Shown: positions 62,204 through 64,000 of the stretch, piece after piece
How the letters are laid out: each line of letters begins with the position of its first letter
Position numbering within the stretch: the first letter of the stretch is position 1
From: Sandaracinus amylolyticus
GTDB lineage: Bacteria > Myxococcota_A > Polyangia > Polyangiales > Sandaracinaceae
Assembly (NCBI RefSeq): GCF_021631985.1
Contig: NZ_CP070225.1
Span: forward strand, 186,001-250,000
Length of the DNA: 64,000 nucleotides
Direction of reading: 5' to 3'
Program-made: the position numbers and the translations under genes
Notes under the pieces: model-generated
Databases searched by the model: none
Seen by the model: only the letters and a program-made list of their open reading frames with translations
What the model was told of the DNA's origin: nothing

Positions 62204-64000
62204 CGAGCGAGCTCTCGGGGTTCTATCGGCTGTCGATGCGCGATCGCCGCGCGCGCGTCGCGCAGGTGATCGGTGCGCGCGAGGACGATCTCGCGTCGCT
62301 CTCGCCCGATCGCGGGCTCGCGGAGGTGCAGGCCGATCGCATGGTCGAGAACGCGCTCGGCGTGCTCGGGATGCCGCTCGGTCTCTGCGTGAACATGCGC
62401 ATCGCGCTCGACGGCGAGGCCGCGCGCGACGTGCTCGCGCCGATGGCGGTCGAGGAGCCGAGCGTGATCGCGGCAGCGAGCTACGCGTCGAAGCTGCTGC
62501 GCGCCGGCGGCGGCGTGCGCGCGAGCGTGAGCGAGCCGGTGATGATCGGGCAGATCCAGGTGCTCGAGGTACCGGATCCCGAGGTCGCGGAGCGCGCGGT
62601 GCGCGCCGCGAAGGACGAGCTGATCGCGAGCGCGAACTCCGGCCATCCCTCGCTGATCGCAGCGGGAGGCGGGGCACGCGACGTGGAGGTTCGTCATCTC
62701 GCGCAGCTCGGCGAGGACGATCCCTGCGGCGCGATGATGGTCGTGCACCTCGTCGTCGACGTGCGCGACGCGATGGGCGCGAACGCGATCAACACGATGT
62801 GCGAGCGGCTCGCGCCGCGCGTCGCCGAGCTCACCGGCGGTCGCGTCGCGCTGCGCATCCTCTCGAACCTCACCGATCGCCGCACCGTCACGGTCGAAGG
62901 GCGCGTGCCGTTCGCCGCGCTCGAAGGGCAGGGCGCCTCGAGCGGTGAAGCGCTGGCCCGCGCGATCGAAGAGGCGAGTGTGTTCGCCGAGCGCTGCCCG
63001 TGGCGCGCCGCGACGCACAACAAGGGGATCATGAACGGCGTGGACGCCGTGCTGCTCGCGCTGGGGCAGGACTGGCGCGCGGTCGAGGCCGGCGCGCACG
63101 CGTTCGCCGCGAAGGACGGCCGCTACACCGCGATGGCGCGCTGGCGCGTCGAGAACGGCGCGCTCGTCGGTCGCATGACGCTGCCGATGGCGGTGGGCAC
63201 GGTCGGCGGCGTGATCCGCGTGCACCCGCAGGTGCAGATCAACCGCCGGATCGCGAAGATCGAGCGCGCGCCGGAGCTCGCGGCGATCGTCGCGGCGGCC
63301 GGGCTCGCGCAGAACCTCGGCGCGCTGCGCGCGCTCGCGGCCGAGGGCATCCAGAGCGGCCACATGCGCCTGCACGCGCGCAACGTCGCGGTCGAAGCGG
63401 GCGCGACGAGCAGCGAGGTCGAGCAGGTCGCGAACACGATCGCCGATCGCCGCGAGGTGAACCTGCGCGCCGCGAAGGAAGCGCTCGCGGCGCTGCGCGC
63501 GCGGCCCATCGCGAAGGTCGAGCCGATCACGATCGCGACACCCACGACGACGCGCCCGGCGCGCCGCCCGCCGACGCCTCCGATGCCGGAGAGCGCGCGA
63601 GCGTCGATGTCGAGCGGAGAGAGCACCAGCGGGGAGAACAGCATGACGAGCAGCGATTCGGTCACGCAGAAGCGTTACGAGCGACAGCCGCACCGCGAGC
63701 TCGGCGGCAAGGTGTTCGTCACGGGGGCCGCGGGGCACCTCGGCGCGAACCTGGTGCGCCGCCTGCTCGAAGAGGGCCGCGACGTGCGCGTGCTCCTGCG
63801 CAACGGGAGCCACAACGAGGCCATCGACGGGCTCCCCGTCGAGAAGGTCTACGGCGATCTCCGCGACGGCAAGCGCCTCGTGGAGCTGATGCGCGGTTGT
63901 CAGACTGCCTATCACGCGGCGGCGCAGGTCTCGACGGTCGTCGCCACGCCCGAGCTCGAGCGCGACATCTTCGAGTGCAACGTCCTCGGCACGCGGAACC
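62200..64000 (+). CDS. mvaA: Class II HMG-CoA reductase fused in frame to an NAD-dependent epimerase/dehydratase (3' end beyond window)
   Basis: From the GTG at 62200 (overlapping the fni stop) the frame stays open to the window end. Residues 1-440 are a class II HMG-CoA reductase: DRMVENALGVLGMPLGLCVNMRI, catalytic Glu85/86 in MAVEEPSVIAAASYASK, VHLVVDVRDAMGANAINTMCE, Lys275 in ATHNKGIMNGVDAV, and His388 in SGHMRLHARNVAV, near the numbering of the Pseudomonas enzyme. It makes mevalonate or, in reverse, degrades it. A Pro/Thr/Ser linker follows to about residue 480. From residue 500 an SDR-type epimerase begins: GGKVFVTGAAGHLGANLVRRLLEEGRDVRVLLR. An internal ATG at 63643 with GGGGAG six bases upstream may also give a free epimerase. 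Confidence 0.88.
   Translation, partial: MTSELSGFYRLSMRDRRARVAQVIGAREDDLASLSPDRGLAEVQADRMVENALGVLGMPLGLCVNMRIALDGEAARDVLAPMAVEEPSVIAAASYASKLLRAGGGVRASVSEPVMIGQIQVLEVPDPEVAERAVRAAKDELIASANSGHPSLIAAGGGARDVEVRHLAQLGEDDPCGAMMVVHLVVDVRDAMGANAINTMCERLAPRVAELTGGRVALRILSNLTDRRTVTVEGRVPFAALEGQGASSGEALARAIEEASVFAERCPWRAATHNKGIMNGVDAVLLALGQDWRAVEAGAHAFAAKDGRYTAMARWRVENGALVGRMTLPMAVGTVGGVIRVHPQVQINRRIAKIERAPELAAIVAAAGLAQNLGALRALAAEGIQSGHMRLHARNVAVEAGATSSEVEQVANTIADRREVNLRAAKEALAALRARPIAKVEPITIATPTTTRPARRPPTPPMPESARASMSSGESTSGENSMTSSDSVTQKRYERQPHRELGGKVFVTGAAGHLGANLVRRLLEEGRDVRVLLRNGSHNEAIDGLPVEKVYGDLRDGKRLVELMRGCQTAYHAAAQVSTVVATPELERDIFECNVLGTRN

Overview
The window reads as a stretch of chromosome from a very GC-rich, Gram-negative deltaproteobacterial-type organism, most likely a myxobacterium of the Polyangiales/Sandaracinaceae kind. 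This placement is an inference from content. There are many lipoproteins with a lipobox followed by Asp/Ser/Gly-rich linkers, a zinc-ribbon protein with an AgmX/PglI-type C-terminus, a cysteine-repeat lipoprotein, TPR-rich signalling proteins with degenerate kinase or receiver domains, a large lipoprotein metalloprotease, a type 2 IPP isomerase next to a class II HMG-CoA reductase, and frequent GTG starts. No rRNA, tRNA, CRISPR array, insertion sequence or phage genes were seen. Coding density is high and genes lie on both strands in short transcription units.

Layout. 1-5.4 kb: a TatD-type hydrolase cut by the window edge, membrane and secreted proteins, a hotdog protein, a saccharopine-reductase-like protein and a Cys-repeat lipoprotein. 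5.5-10 kb: zinc-ribbon/AgmX protein, a double-receiver protein and methionyl-tRNA synthetase. 10-16.5 kb: a Cys-rich lipoprotein, GNAT, fatty acid hydroxylase family protein, DUF1345-like protein, TPR protein, and an SDR divergent from a LysR regulator whose start codon lies inside a palindrome. 16.5-31.2 kb: BamD-like lipoprotein, TPR protein, tandem DUF4328-like paralogues, 2Fe-2S ferredoxin, a 1797-residue pseudokinase-TPR protein, tandem paralogous lipoproteins, YhbY, and a divergent pair of citrate synthase family genes. 31.2-48 kb: outer-membrane protein, HExxH metalloprotease, KatG, PL6 polysaccharide lyase, ElaA-type GNAT, GST, ATP-grasp ligase, PhoH, GAF/HD-GYP protein, and an SDR convergent with HD-GYP and divergent from an AraC regulator.

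The most striking region is 49.3-54.8 kb. It is a tightly packed six-gene operon encoding a MIF-type tautomerase, a lipoxygenase, a SnoaL/NTF2-fold protein, a class 3 lipase, a small membrane protein and a patatin-type phospholipase. The gene set matches what would be needed to release polyunsaturated fatty acids from membranes, oxygenate them and rearrange the products, that is, a candidate bacterial oxylipin pathway. It is followed by a 487-base non-coding stretch with strong hairpins. Next comes a multidomain gene combining a catalytically degenerate isochorismatase fold, an aminoglycoside/choline-kinase-like domain and a CDKN3-like dual-specificity phosphatase, then a cysteine synthase and a degenerate-receiver/TPR protein.

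The right end starts a mevalonate-pathway operon: type 2 IPP isomerase overlapping an HMG-CoA reductase that runs in frame into an NAD-dependent epimerase/dehydratase domain still open at the window end. Upstream is a regular array of 14-base CTTG-N6-CAAG dyads.

Three genes (HTH-citrate synthase, GST, isochorismatase-kinase-phosphatase) are each broken by one apparent single-base indel, two of them in homopolymer runs. This suggests either real frameshifts or residual consensus errors in the assembly. A family of 3'-end-associated repeats occurs at four places.
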